Assembly: GCA_964591605.1 (NCBI GenBank)
Contig: CAZQEN010000134.1
Span: forward strand, 1 to 18,446
Reading direction: 5' to 3'
Length of the DNA: 18,446 nt
From: CAYLLT01 sp964591605
GTDB lineage: Bacteria; Planctomycetota; Phycisphaerae; UBA1845; PWPN01
Of the stretch, positions 7,109 through 14,614 are shown one piece after another. Position numbers and translations under genes: made by a program. Position 1 is the first letter of the stretch; the number at the start of each line of letters is the position of its first letter. The notes under the pieces were generated by a model. That model was not told the origin of the DNA, searched no databases, and worked only from the letters and a program-made list of their open reading frames with translations.

Positions 7109-9337
7109 TCAGTTCACACAGTTCGGATCGCTCAGCACATTCGGCCCGCTGAGGCACCGGAGCATGATGGCCATGTCCTCTTCGGTCACGTCCGGACGGT
7201 TGGCCAGGAGCGCGTCGGCACAGGCGGGATCGGTCTGCGGGTTGCCTCTCCCCGTCAGACAGGCCTGGAGGTGGCCAAAGTCCTCCAGATCCACATCGCC
7301 GTCGCGGTCAAAGTCGGGACGGGCCGTCGGGCAGCCCTGGAGGGTCACAAACATGCCCGCGGGGGTGCCCGGGCAGTCATCACACGCATCGCCGACGCCA
7401 TCGCCGTCCGTGTCCTGCTGATTCGCATTCGCGATCGCCGGACAGTTGTCACAGGCATCGCCGTCGCCATCGGCGTCCGCGTCAAGCTGGTCGGGATTGG
7501 CCGTGCCGGGGCAGTTGTCGCAGGCGTCCCCGAGGGCATCTGCGTCGCCGTTCTGCTGGTCGGGATTGGCCGTCTGCGGGCAGTTGTCGCAGGAGTCGCC
7601 CAAGCCGTCATTGTCGGTATCGGGTGGAATGCCGGCGCCGGTATACGACAGTCCCTGCAGAATGGCCGCCGCGAGCTGCTGGCGGTAACTGTACAAGGCG
7701 GCCGGGTCACGCGTGTAACTGGTCACCGAGTTGACGATGGAAGTGGGGACGGCCAGCAGGATCGCGGCGGTGGTCAGCCACGCCTGCCTGGCCGGGTCGG
7801 ATGGCGGGCAACGATTGACGAGACCGACGAGGGTCTTCAACTGATGGAGATACTCGTAATCCTCCAGCCCGTCACGGATGTTTTCGAGCCGGATGCAGGG
7901 CAGCGGGCCCACCGGGACGGGCCCCGGGTAATACAGACACCCGTCGGCATCAACGAACCCACCGCTCTGAATCACACGCGGGTCCCAGTCGGTGTACGGA
8001 CCCTCCTCATTCTCGATAATCGTGTTCTTGGGCATGTACTGCGGCACAAGGCTGTAGCCGTAGTTGGTGACCGAGTAGTACAGGACACCGCCCGCTTCAT
8101 ACTTGTAGGTCATGGCCCCCATGAGCAGCCGCGCCTCGATCGCCGGGTACTCAAGCAGGACGTTGGCGTAGGGATGACGCGGGCTCATGCAGACGTACCA
8201 CCACATGTCCTTGCCTTCAGCTCGCAGCGCAGCGGCCGCCGTCTTGCTGTACCGCCTCGTCTCGGGCACCCAGATATCGACCACCGGCCGCAGAAACGAG
8301 CTGCCGGCGCTGGTGCCGAAACTGGGGTCGTTGGCCGTGGTCATCGTGCGCAACCCGGGGTAGCTCGCGTGAACCTGCGAAAACGTCGCGGCCATCTCCT
8401 GAAACTCGCTCGACCCGACCTCGTCGTACCCGTAGACGTAGGTTTCGTTCAGACGACCCAGGCCCAGAAAGTAGTTGTAGAGGGTCGTCAAGCCGCTCCC
8501 GATCCCGTTCGGGACCAGTGACAGACAAAACGCGTTATTCGTCGGCAGCCAGGGCTGGAACCAGCTCGTGGCTCGGGGAGAGGTCCGGTAGATCTCAGTC
8601 ACACTCAGGCGGTGGTCCCGCTGCATGGTGAGATACTTGTCGCTGATGGTGCCGGACCAGTCGTTGCCGTAGATCCAACTCGCCTGCCAGAGGCTGTCGA
8701 TCGAGAAGGCGGTGGGCAGTGTTGGTTTGGCCGGCAGCGCGAAGTCCCAGACGCGGACGCTCAGCGCGATTGAGACCGACGACATGCCGGTGCCCGACAC
8801 CGTCACCGTGCCGGTGTAGTCGCCCGCGGGCGTGTCGCTTCGAGTGGCCACGTCGATCCAGAAGGCGACCCGGTCGGTGGCATTGACCGTGCAGGTGTTC
8901 GTGAACGTCAGCAGCGGATCGGGCCACCAGCCGCCCGTGTAGTTGTCGAGGTACGCCGGGTAGTCGATGTTCAGGTCGGAGATCGGCTGGGCCGCGCCCC
9001 TCACGTGCCCGACCAGCCACACATTCACGGTGCCGTTGAAGGCTCCCTGCCCGCCGGCCGGCTGCAGCGCCGACACCGTGACCTGCGCGTTGGTCAGCGT
9101 CTGGTCGGGGAAGATCGCGACCTGGAACGCCTCGTGCTCGTTCTTGGCCAGAAAGAGGCTGTAGGAAGTGACCCCGAGGGTGCCTTCGAACGGCCAGTTC
9201 CGGTCGGCATGCCCCCCCTCGATCATCACCTTCACCATGGGGCTGGCCACGCCCACCTGTACGCCGGCCAGCAGAACGGGCGGGCCTCCGCAGACCGGAA
9301 GCAGCGCTCCCATCCCCCAATAAACCCAGCGAAGCAT
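7109..9337 (-). CDS. secreted GH123/DUF4091-like glycosidase with thrombospondin type 3 repeats and dockerin-like tail (742 aa)
   Basis: I chose ATG at 9337 (not 9409) because it follows AGGTG at four bases and begins a signal peptide (MLRWVYWGMG, hydrophobic to about residue 30). Residues ~36-200 form the N-terminal beta-sandwich seen in GH123-type proteins. Residues ~205-500 match the DUF4091/GH123 barrel: YVYGYDEVGSSEF carries the adjacent Asp-Glu pair (305-306), which in characterised GH123 beta-N-acetylgalactosaminidases does substrate-assisted catalysis. RLENIRDGLEDYEYLHQL (483-500) is the DUF4091 signature. Residues ~574-656 are four calcium-binding thrombospondin type 3 repeats. Residues 675-742 are a two-part EF-hand tail (DFDRDGDVDLEDFG, then the weaker RPDVTEEDM). 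Probable role: hydrolysis of an amino-sugar glycan outside the cytoplasm, with calcium-stiffened linker and tail for anchoring. Exact substrate is inference. Confidence 0.8.
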   Translation of the reverse strand: MLRWVYWGMGALLPVCGGPPVLLAGVQVGVASPMVKVMIEGGHADRNWPFEGTLGVTSYSLFLAKNEHEAFQVAIFPDQTLTNAQVTVSALQPAGGQGAFNGTVNVWLVGHVRGAAQPISDLNIDYPAYLDNYTGGWWPDPLLTFTNTCTVNATDRVAFWIDVATRSDTPAGDYTGTVTVSGTGMSSVSIALSVRVWDFALPAKPTLPTAFSIDSLWQASWIYGNDWSGTISDKYLTMQRDHRLSVTEIYRTSPRATSWFQPWLPTNNAFCLSLVPNGIGSGLTTLYNYFLGLGRLNETYVYGYDEVGSSEFQEMAATFSQVHASYPGLRTMTTANDPSFGTSAGSSFLRPVVDIWVPETRRYSKTAAAALRAEGKDMWWYVCMSPRHPYANVLLEYPAIEARLLMGAMTYKYEAGGVLYYSVTNYGYSLVPQYMPKNTIIENEEGPYTDWDPRVIQSGGFVDADGCLYYPGPVPVGPLPCIRLENIRDGLEDYEYLHQLKTLVGLVNRCPPSDPARQAWLTTAAILLAVPTSIVNSVTSYTRDPAALYSYRQQLAAAILQGLSYTGAGIPPDTDNDGLGDSCDNCPQTANPDQQNGDADALGDACDNCPGTANPDQLDADADGDGDACDNCPAIANANQQDTDGDGVGDACDDCPGTPAGMFVTLQGCPTARPDFDRDGDVDLEDFGHLQACLTGRGNPQTDPACADALLANRPDVTEEDMAIMLRCLSGPNVLSDPNCVN
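7361..7621 (-). repeat. tandem repeats encoding thrombospondin type 3 units
   Basis: About four units of 20-24 codons in the GH123-like gene follow the pattern DxDxDGxGDACDNCPxxANPDQ. DNCP occurs in three units and DDCP in the last. DNA similarity between units also creates long shadow ORFs on the opposite strand. Confidence 0.85.
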
Positions 9338-9431
9338 GTGACACCTGTGTCGCGACTCTGAAGCGTCAACGCATGATTCGACTATCCCACATCGGGTTGT
9401 CCAATGCAATCCGGTACAGGAGATTCCGCCG

Positions 9432-9838
9432 ATGAAGGATGGGCATGACCGCCTCCAGCGGAAAATGGAGGGAGCACCGGATAGCGGAGCACCCCAGCCG
9501 AGTCTCCAGATGAGCCTATCCTGTCATCAGATCTTGCCGCAGACAACCTGGCGAAAGTCAGGCATCAAACCGAGCTGCGCAGCATCATCAAGGAGATATC
9601 CGAGCTCAAGCGGAGACTGAATCTGCTCGAGGATCGCGAGGCCGCACTCGAGGCGTCCTCACCCCCGGGGAAATCGAAGCGGCGGGCCTGGCGGGTCGAA
9701 ATGCAGGGGCCGGGGAAGGCCGGCCCGAGGTCCATCGCCGTCGGGCGGACACCCTTCGCGTCTTCGTACACCTCCTTGAGGACGCCGATTCGATCTATCC
9801 GCCGGTGGTGTTGCGGCCGATGCCCCAGAGACGCTTGA
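9432..9838 (+). pseudogene. possible frameshifted gene for a coiled-coil protein
   Basis: ATG at 9432 follows CAGGAG at nine bases and opens MKDGHDRLQRKMEGAPDSG in frame. Around 9485-9508 the plausible coding frame changes to the one reading DEPILSSDLAADNLAKVR, then ELRSIIKEISELKRRLNLLE. This is a clear amphipathic heptad pattern followed by a basic segment (GKSKRRAWRVE). That second frame has no start codon after its upstream stop (9482-9484) and runs to TGA at 9836-9838, although coding character fades after about 9710. A one-base indel, or an assembly error, would join the two. It is divergent from the GH123-like gene (94 bases between starts). I do not recognise the family. A chance ORF cannot be excluded. 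Confidence 0.35.
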
Positions 9839-10818
9839 TTGCTCTCCGGCTCTGGCCGCCGGTGACGTTCCTGATGCTCCACGGAGTCCGATCACCGTGC
9901 GGGCAGGGCTGTCTTGCCCCTTTGCGGGGCACCGAAGATCTTAATACCTCTACACAGGACTGGTTCCCCCGTGGTTCCACACACCTCGGGCGGCATGGGA
10001 TTGGCAATGCAGGCGTGAAGCCGCAGCGGCGTCCAGCACCCAAGGGGCTGTGGTCTCCAGCTCCGTGTTGACCCGACGAAGTCGGGACCAGCCTGAGTCA
10101 CCGGCCCCCCAGATGCCCAAACCCCAACGGAATCTCGGCCGAAACCCCGATGGGGTTCCAGTCGCACGGCGTCAGCGCCTCTGGGCTGAAGGCTCGAACC
10201 CCCTCGGCGCTGGCAGGTCGGAAAAGTCGACGTCTGCTTGGGGTCTGGACCTGTGTAGATGATTGAGGGCGCAAGGCCTGGGAGAGGCGGCCCCTGCAAA
10301 CCGCTGAACCGGATAGGGTAAGAAGAAGCGGCCGGCGCCTGATCCGCCCCATCGGGAGCCGGGTCTGCCATGGCTGAACCATCTCTACCGACGGCGCCGT
10401 GGGCCTCCACGGATCGAGCTCGCTTCGGGCAGAACGGGCCGGCGGGCGGCCGGCTGGATTTGGGGATGGGTCGCCCACTCCGCGACCTTCGGCTTCGCCA
10501 TCTGGCCGTGGCGACTCAGACGGGCTGCCGGAGGACCGCCCGACGGATGGGGACGGACGACGCGCAAGGGATGCGCGACGGTCCGGACGGCCGTCGCTTT
10601 CAGAACCCCCGCCGGGAGCGGGGAGCCAGTTGAACCAGCGTGTGCGGCAGTCTTTCCACTGACTGCGCGAGCGGTTCTGCGGGTGGGACGCCCGCCGAAT
10701 CTCTCACAGACCCACGCGCAAGATTCTGCTCACTTTTGACTTGCGTCCCTGTGGGAGGAGGAGCATGATATCCGATCAATGAACTGGGGGTCTGCCCAGA
10801 CCGGCGTCGGCGCGGCGG
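9839..10818. other. gene-poor, hairpin-rich stretch
   Basis: About 1 kb with no ORF I can support; the long minus-strand frames are Arg/Pro/Gly-rich. Small perfect hairpins are present: TGCCCC/GGGGCA (9915-9931), CCCGAC-GAA-GTCGGG (10072-10086), AACCCC-GAT-GGGGTT (10143-10157) and GCGGG/CCCGC (10679-10695). Near its end a strong GGAGGAGGAG precedes a five-codon ORF (10765-10782). No promoter with good spacing was found for the downstream barrel gene. Confidence 0.5.
10753..10782 (+). promoter_or_regulatory. strong ribosome-binding site with five-codon ORF upstream of the barrel gene
   Basis: GGGAGGAGGAG (10753-10763) is immediately followed by ATG (10765) and an ORF reading M-I-S-D-Q and then TGA at 10780. 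A second ATG (10779) overlaps the stop in an ATGA arrangement. The mini-ORF is in the barrel frame but closed before it. It is either a leader peptide, or a sign that the real barrel start has been displaced by a small indel. Confidence 0.35.
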
Positions 10819-12300
10819 GTGGGCGGACCGGACCCGGGCGATCTGGTGATTCGAACCTTGTGCACGCTTCGACGCGCGACGTCCCCGACGCGGGCGCTCA
10901 TCGTTGGCGGTGAGCGGCTGACGGCGGCCATGGTATTGCTCTGGCCGGCCCTGGCCGCGGCCCAGCCCCGCGACAGCGACGCCTTCCTGCTCCAGCAGCG
11001 GCGGATCGAGGAGCAGGTGCGCAGCGAGCTGAACCGGGACCTGCCGGCCGAGCAGAAGATCGATCTGGATGCCGGGGCGTGGTACAGCTTCTACCTGATG
11101 CAGTGGGACGACGGCATCAACAGCTCGCGGACCTACCGGCAACACGACTTCCGCGTCTGGGGATCGGCCAGTTTCGACGAGGGGGCGCACCAGCTCTACG
11201 GGCGGTTCAAGCTGCTGTTCCAGGACTGGAACCACGGCGATTCTTATTCGTGGGACGAGGACGACACTTTTCACGACCTGGACCGGGGCTTCTACCAGTT
11301 CGATCTGCGGCAGGCGATGCGGGCGTACGAAGGCGAGAACATCGACTGGAACTTCAAGTTCAAGATCGGCCGCGACCTGGTGAACTTCGGCACGGCGTAT
11401 GCGTTCTCGCAGCCGATGGACCACATCGCCCTGACGCTGGAGGCGGCCAAGTTCGAGTGGACGACGGTGGGCGGGATGTCGGTGCGGAGCTATCCGGACA
11501 TCGACCGGAGCCGGCCGAGCAGCGGCGACAACGAGCGGAACTTCTGGGGCACGCAGGTGACGTACACCGGGATTCCCAAGCACCGGCCGTTCGCCTACGC
11601 GGTGTGGAACAAGGACCAGAAGACGGACCGGTGGTCGGTGCTGCAGAAGTTCGACTACGACAGCTACTACGTCGGGTTCGGCTCGACGGGCGAGCTGATG
11701 CGCAACCTGCGCTACGGCACGGAGTGGGTGTACGAGGGGGGCAAGGCGTACGGCTGGCACGATTTCCTGGCCAAGGACGAGATCGATGCCTGGGCACTCG
11801 ATGCACAGCTCGAGTATCTGAGCCAGTGGAAGCTGAGCCCGAAGTTCAGCTTCGAGTACATGTTCGCCAGCGGCGACGGCAACCGGCGGTACAGCCCGAC
11901 GAACACGATCGGCGGGAACGTCGGGCAGCACGACAAGAGCTTCAGCGGCTTTGGCTATCGGGACACGGGCCTGTCGTTCGCCCCGCGGCTCAGCAACATC
12001 CACGTATGGCGGGCGGGAGCGGCATTCAAGCCGTTCGAGGACATTGAGTGGCTGCGGCAGATCGAGACCGGCACCGACTGGTTCCTGTACGCCAAGAACC
12101 GCTCGGACGGCGCGGTGTCGGACCCGACGGCCGACCGGCAGAGCGGGTACCTCGGCTGGGAGATGGACTATTTCATCAACTGGCGCATCACGTCGGACCT
12201 GTCGTATACCGTGCGGCTCGGCACGTTCTTCCCCGGCAAGTCGTTCAGCGACCAGACGACGAGGACGTTCTTCCTGACGGGCGTGACGTGGAGCTTCTGA
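10819..12300 (+). CDS. outer-membrane beta-barrel protein, alginate-export (AlgE)-like porin
   Basis: The start is uncertain: GTG at 10819 is the first usual in-frame start, while TTG at 10858 would give a shorter n-region behind a GGTG-type ribosome-binding site. Either leads into a signal sequence (LTAAMVLLWPALAAAQP). The mature protein begins with a short charged helix (RRIEEQVRSELNRDL) and then shows alternating hydrophobic and aromatic strands through its length (AGAWYSFYLMQWDD, GRFKLLFQDWNHGD, FKIGRDLVNFGTAYAFSQP). It ends in Phe (TGVTWSF), as outer-membrane barrels do. The overall pattern resembles the alginate-export/AlgE-like barrel family (PF13372 type). It probably exports or admits an anionic polysaccharide or oligosaccharide; this is inference. 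The possible lipoprotein ORF begins 18 bases downstream, suggesting co-transcription. Confidence 0.7.
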   Translation: MGGPDPGDLVIRTLCTLRRATSPTRALIVGGERLTAAMVLLWPALAAAQPRDSDAFLLQQRRIEEQVRSELNRDLPAEQKIDLDAGAWYSFYLMQWDDGINSSRTYRQHDFRVWGSASFDEGAHQLYGRFKLLFQDWNHGDSYSWDEDDTFHDLDRGFYQFDLRQAMRAYEGENIDWNFKFKIGRDLVNFGTAYAFSQPMDHIALTLEAAKFEWTTVGGMSVRSYPDIDRSRPSSGDNERNFWGTQVTYTGIPKHRPFAYAVWNKDQKTDRWSVLQKFDYDSYYVGFGSTGELMRNLRYGTEWVYEGGKAYGWHDFLAKDEIDAWALDAQLEYLSQWKLSPKFSFEYMFASGDGNRRYSPTNTIGGNVGQHDKSFSGFGYRDTGLSFAPRLSNIHVWRAGAAFKPFEDIEWLRQIETGTDWFLYAKNRSDGAVSDPTADRQSGYLGWEMDYFINWRITSDLSYTVRLGTFFPGKSFSDQTTRTFFLTGVTWSF

Positions 12301-12305
12301 GGATA

Positions 12306-12426
12306 TGAGACGTTAGACGTGAGAAGTGAGACGTTAGACGTGAATAATGATCACGCCAAGGTAGCGACACTGGCAGACGGCACGGCTCCGCGCCGTTTCA
12401 CGTCTCACGTCTCACGTCTCACGTCG
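12306..12426. repeat. inverted pair of heptamer arrays (AGACGTG family)
   Basis: The left arm (12306-12347) is six 7-base units: TGAGACG, TTAGACG, TGAGAAG, TGAGACG, TTAGACG, TGAATAA. It includes an exact 17-base direct repeat (12306-12322 and 12327-12343). The right arm (12399-12426) is four units of CACGTCT (the last CACGTCG), the reverse complement of the same word. About 50 bases separate the arms. The structure resembles the short tandemly repeated sequences with 7-base periods known from other bacteria. It starts six bases after the barrel stop and overlaps the start of the next ORF. Confidence 0.8.
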
Positions 12427-13005
12427 CAAGTTCTGAAGGCACTGATTCTGGGTTTCGCGGCTTACGGCTGTTCCCACGTCACCCGCCCCGAGCAGGTTCA
12501 GCAGAGCGAGGGGGCGCCGGCGGAGGTGTTTCTGCACGAGCACCTTCCCAGGGAGCCGATCGTGACGGTGGGCGAGGGCTACCGGGCGCTGCTCATGCTG
12601 GCCGACGGCGAGGAGCGGTTCACGACATTCGAAGAGCGGGAGAGCGAGCTCGTGCGGCGCGGGGTGGTGCGGTCGCAGTGGGGCCTGGAGCGCGACCAGG
12701 GCCTGGACCACGGCAGTGCGGCGTACATGGTGATGCAGATCCTCAGGATCACCGGCGGGGTGAACGTGAATACGCTCGGTCGGCTGGGGATCGGCGACCG
12801 GCGTTACGCGATGCGCGAGCTGGGGTATATGGACCTGATGCCGCCCGGCCCCCCCTACCGGTACATGACGGGCAGCGAGCTGGTCGACCTGATGGCCCGG
12901 GCCGACGAGTACATGGTCCGCAAAGGGATGTACGAACTGCGGCACGTGGATATCGAGCAGGAAGTCGAGCAGCAGAAACAGTCGGCCGCTACGCAGCCGC
13001 GATAG
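12319..13005 (+). CDS. possible lipoprotein of unknown function, N-terminus overlapping a repeat array
   Basis: The longest frame starts at GTG 12319; GTG 12340 is an alternative, and neither has a clear ribosome-binding site. Both lie in the heptamer array. A hydrophobic segment, VLKALILGFAAYGC, ends at Cys (residue 51 from 12319), a weak lipobox because Tyr sits at -2. After this the protein is soluble and mixed alpha/beta: TVGEGYRALLMLADGEERF, SAAYMVMQILRITGGVNVNT, RRYAMRELGYMDLMPPGPP, TGSELVDLMARADEYMVRKG. It ends with a Glu/Gln-rich stretch (IEQEVEQQKQ). I do not recognise a family. It lies between the outer-membrane barrel (18 bases upstream) and the FecR-domain gene (235 bases downstream). 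A periplasmic, membrane-attached partner of the barrel is a reasonable inference. Confidence 0.7.
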   Translation: MRSETLDVNNDHAKVATLADGTAPRRFTSHVSRLTSQVLKALILGFAAYGCSHVTRPEQVQQSEGAPAEVFLHEHLPREPIVTVGEGYRALLMLADGEERFTTFEERESELVRRGVVRSQWGLERDQGLDHGSAAYMVMQILRITGGVNVNTLGRLGIGDRRYAMRELGYMDLMPPGPPYRYMTGSELVDLMARADEYMVRKGMYELRHVDIEQEVEQQKQSAATQPR

Positions 13006-13033
13006 ACAGCGAGCGGATTCGCGTTTCCGTCTC

Positions 13034-13062
13034 TTGTCGTAAACTTCGTTCAAATCTAAGAT
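13034..13062 (+). promoter_or_regulatory. possible promoter for the FecR-domain gene
   Basis: TTGTCG (13034-13039) and TAAGAT (13057-13062) are 17 bases apart, each 4/6 to sigma-70 consensus, in the most AT-rich patch of the interval between the lipoprotein and FecR genes. A second -10-like TATACT (13125-13130) lacks a partner at proper spacing. Confidence 0.3.
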
Positions 13063-13240
13063 TACGTTCTTCGATGCCGCACGGATTCTGTCAGAAGGCG
13101 GGTGCTTGGACCCCTGGTGTACGCTATACTCTATGCGGGTTCATCATCTCCCCAGGGGGCCTGTGCGACGATGAAGAAGCATGGGCATCGCCCTCCACTC
13201 CCCGGCGATGCAGCGGGCCCGGGCCCGATGTGAGGGAACT

Positions 13241-14176
13241 ATGCGCTACCTGTTGACGGCCATTCTGGTGTCTGTCTGTGCTCCGGTGCTGGGCCAGGCC
13301 ACGCGGCCCGCGGCGGATGTTACCGCCGGCACGCAGCCGGCGATCGATCCGCTGTCGGCCCGGGTGATCCAGCTCACGGGCAACGCGTCGTACGCGCTGA
13401 GCGACGCCGGCGGCGCCGCGGGCGAGTGGAAGCCGGCGAAGGTGGGCGACGTTCTGCCGGCGGGGACGCGGGTGCGGACGCAACTGCGCACACAGCTCAT
13501 CCTGGCGTTCGGGGATGACACGGTGGTTGTCGTGGAGCGGGCCACGCTGGCGAGCATCGACCAGTTCCACCGGGCGGCCGACACCAAGCGGGTCAAACTG
13601 GGCCTGGGGTATGGAACGGTCCGCGCGGGGGTGTCGGAGACCACGCTGCGCAGCGACATGACGATCGAAACGCCGACGGCGACGCTGAGCAAGCGCGGCA
13701 CGATGGAATTCGGGATTTCGTACGAGCCAAGCACCGGGCGGTTCCGGGTGTTCCTCAACAAGGAAGGCCTGATCGAGGCACGGGAGAAGCTGCGCGGCGA
13801 TGCTCAGATCCTGGAGCCGGGCCAGTACGTGACGCAGAACATGATGGCCTGGATCGATACGCTGAGCGGCGCCCGGTGGGTGGCGGTGATCGACACGAAC
13901 GGCCTCACCGGCAGTGAAAAACTGTTCAACCGTCTGAACCAGTCGGGCATCGCGGTTCTGGACCCCGGGGCGGGCGGGAACCTCATGACCATGTCGAGCC
14001 GCGACAACGGCAGCCTGGCCGGGCAGAATCTGCAGAATGCGGCGATGCTGCCACTGGTGCCGCTCGTCACGCCGGGCACGCCCGGACCGGGCGGGGTGAT
14101 CCAGCTCCCGCGGCCGGAGGGCAACTTCGGCACGGGGACGAGCGGGGCCGCCTCCAGTCTCCTCCGGACGCGATAG
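13241..14176 (+). CDS. secreted FecR-domain protein
   Basis: I chose ATG at 13241 over the upstream GTG because GAGGGA lies five bases ahead and a signal peptide follows at once (MRYLLTAILVSVCAPVLGQA). After a short Thr/Ala/Pro linker comes a region like the FecR domain (PF04773): KVGDVLPAGTRVRTQLRTQL, LAFGDDTVVVVERATL, LGLGYGTVRAGV, and MTIETPTATLSKRGTMEFGI. Then come a strand-rich segment (FRVFLNKEGLIEAREKL, LEPGQYVTQ) and a low-complexity Gly/Pro tail. In siderophore systems FecR transduces a signal to a sigma factor. Here there is no adjacent sigma factor and no cytoplasmic N-terminal part, so this is a free periplasmic or surface FecR-type domain, as often seen in Planctomycetes. Its role may be in envelope or polysaccharide sensing or binding; this is inference. 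Co-oriented with the barrel and lipoprotein genes. Confidence 0.8.
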   Translation: MRYLLTAILVSVCAPVLGQATRPAADVTAGTQPAIDPLSARVIQLTGNASYALSDAGGAAGEWKPAKVGDVLPAGTRVRTQLRTQLILAFGDDTVVVVERATLASIDQFHRAADTKRVKLGLGYGTVRAGVSETTLRSDMTIETPTATLSKRGTMEFGISYEPSTGRFRVFLNKEGLIEAREKLRGDAQILEPGQYVTQNMMAWIDTLSGARWVAVIDTNGLTGSEKLFNRLNQSGIAVLDPGAGGNLMTMSSRDNGSLAGQNLQNAAMLPLVPLVTPGTPGPGGVIQLPRPEGNFGTGTSGAASSLLRTR

Positions 14177-14209
14177 CCGCCGGGCCTGAGTGGCCCACCG
14201 CAGGGCGGC
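14176..14209 (+). terminator. nested hairpin after the FecR-domain gene
   Basis: GGGCC (14182-14186) pairs with GGCCC (14192-14196) around TGAGT, enclosed by GCCGCC (14176-14181) and GGCGGC (14204-14209) with a seven-base bulge on one side. It begins at the stop codon. GGAAAAC follows rather than a T run, so termination is only suggested. Confidence 0.4.
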
Positions 14210-14250
14210 GGAAAACGCAGCGCGAGCTGTCGCCGGCCATCCCGTGCCTT

Positions 14251-14480
14251 AAACTCACGCAGAGACGCAGCGCAGACGTTGTCTGCAACCCAGGTAGAGA
14301 AACTCACGCAGAGACGCTGAGCCCGCAGAGAATCGGATTCGAGATTTGAAATCTGAGATTTGAGATGACGTCGTCTGTGCGTTGTTTCCTGCCAGGAAAA
14401 CAAGCAGTTGCGCGTTTGCAGTGCGGAGCACGCAGAGGTTTCCGATTCGAGATTTAAGATCGGAGATTTGAGCTCTGAGA
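14251..14480. repeat. intergenic mosaic of two short repeat families
   Basis: An 18-base word, AAACTCACGCAGAGACGC, occurs exactly at 14251-14268 and 14300-14317. A second family (GATTCGAGATTT followed by ATCTGAGATTTGAG) occurs at 14336-14364 and again, slightly diverged, at 14444-14472, precisely 108 bases later. The whole interval 14177-14614 between the convergent FecR and propeller genes has no gene I can support. Confidence 0.75.
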
Positions 14481-14614
14481 CCTCTGATTGGAATGTCTAC
14501 CCAGTAAAGCAAGAGAATCAGCTGTTCCCGTGCCACGGGCACGGAAAAGCAACAACCGGGGCCAGAGCGGCCGCAAGAGCACGGTCAGTTCTGTCGCGAG
14601 CTCCGGCAGGTACT

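Noticed and set aside
6965..8521. 518-codon plus-strand frame rich in Val/Ile/Gly with internal repeats
   Set aside because: It is the reverse reading of the thrombospondin type 3 repeats and the rest of the GH123-like gene.
10185..10215. GGGGTTCGAGCC on the minus strand, resembling a tRNA T-arm
   Set aside because: The stem is imperfect with G-T pairs, and no acceptor, anticodon or D arm can be drawn around it.
10736..10771. Promoter TTGACT...TGATAT before the barrel gene
   Set aside because: The spacing is 24 bases, too long for a sigma-70 promoter.
10600..12003. 467-codon minus-strand frame
   Set aside because: Antisense to the outer-membrane barrel; Arg/Pro/Val-rich with no recognisable motif.
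12306..12426. CRISPR-like array
   Set aside because: The units are 7 bases, contiguous and without spacers, arranged as an inverted pair; no cas genes are present.
13181..13240. Upstream GTG start for the FecR-domain protein
   Set aside because: It would add 20 polar residues before the signal peptide; the ATG at 13241 has a good ribosome-binding site.
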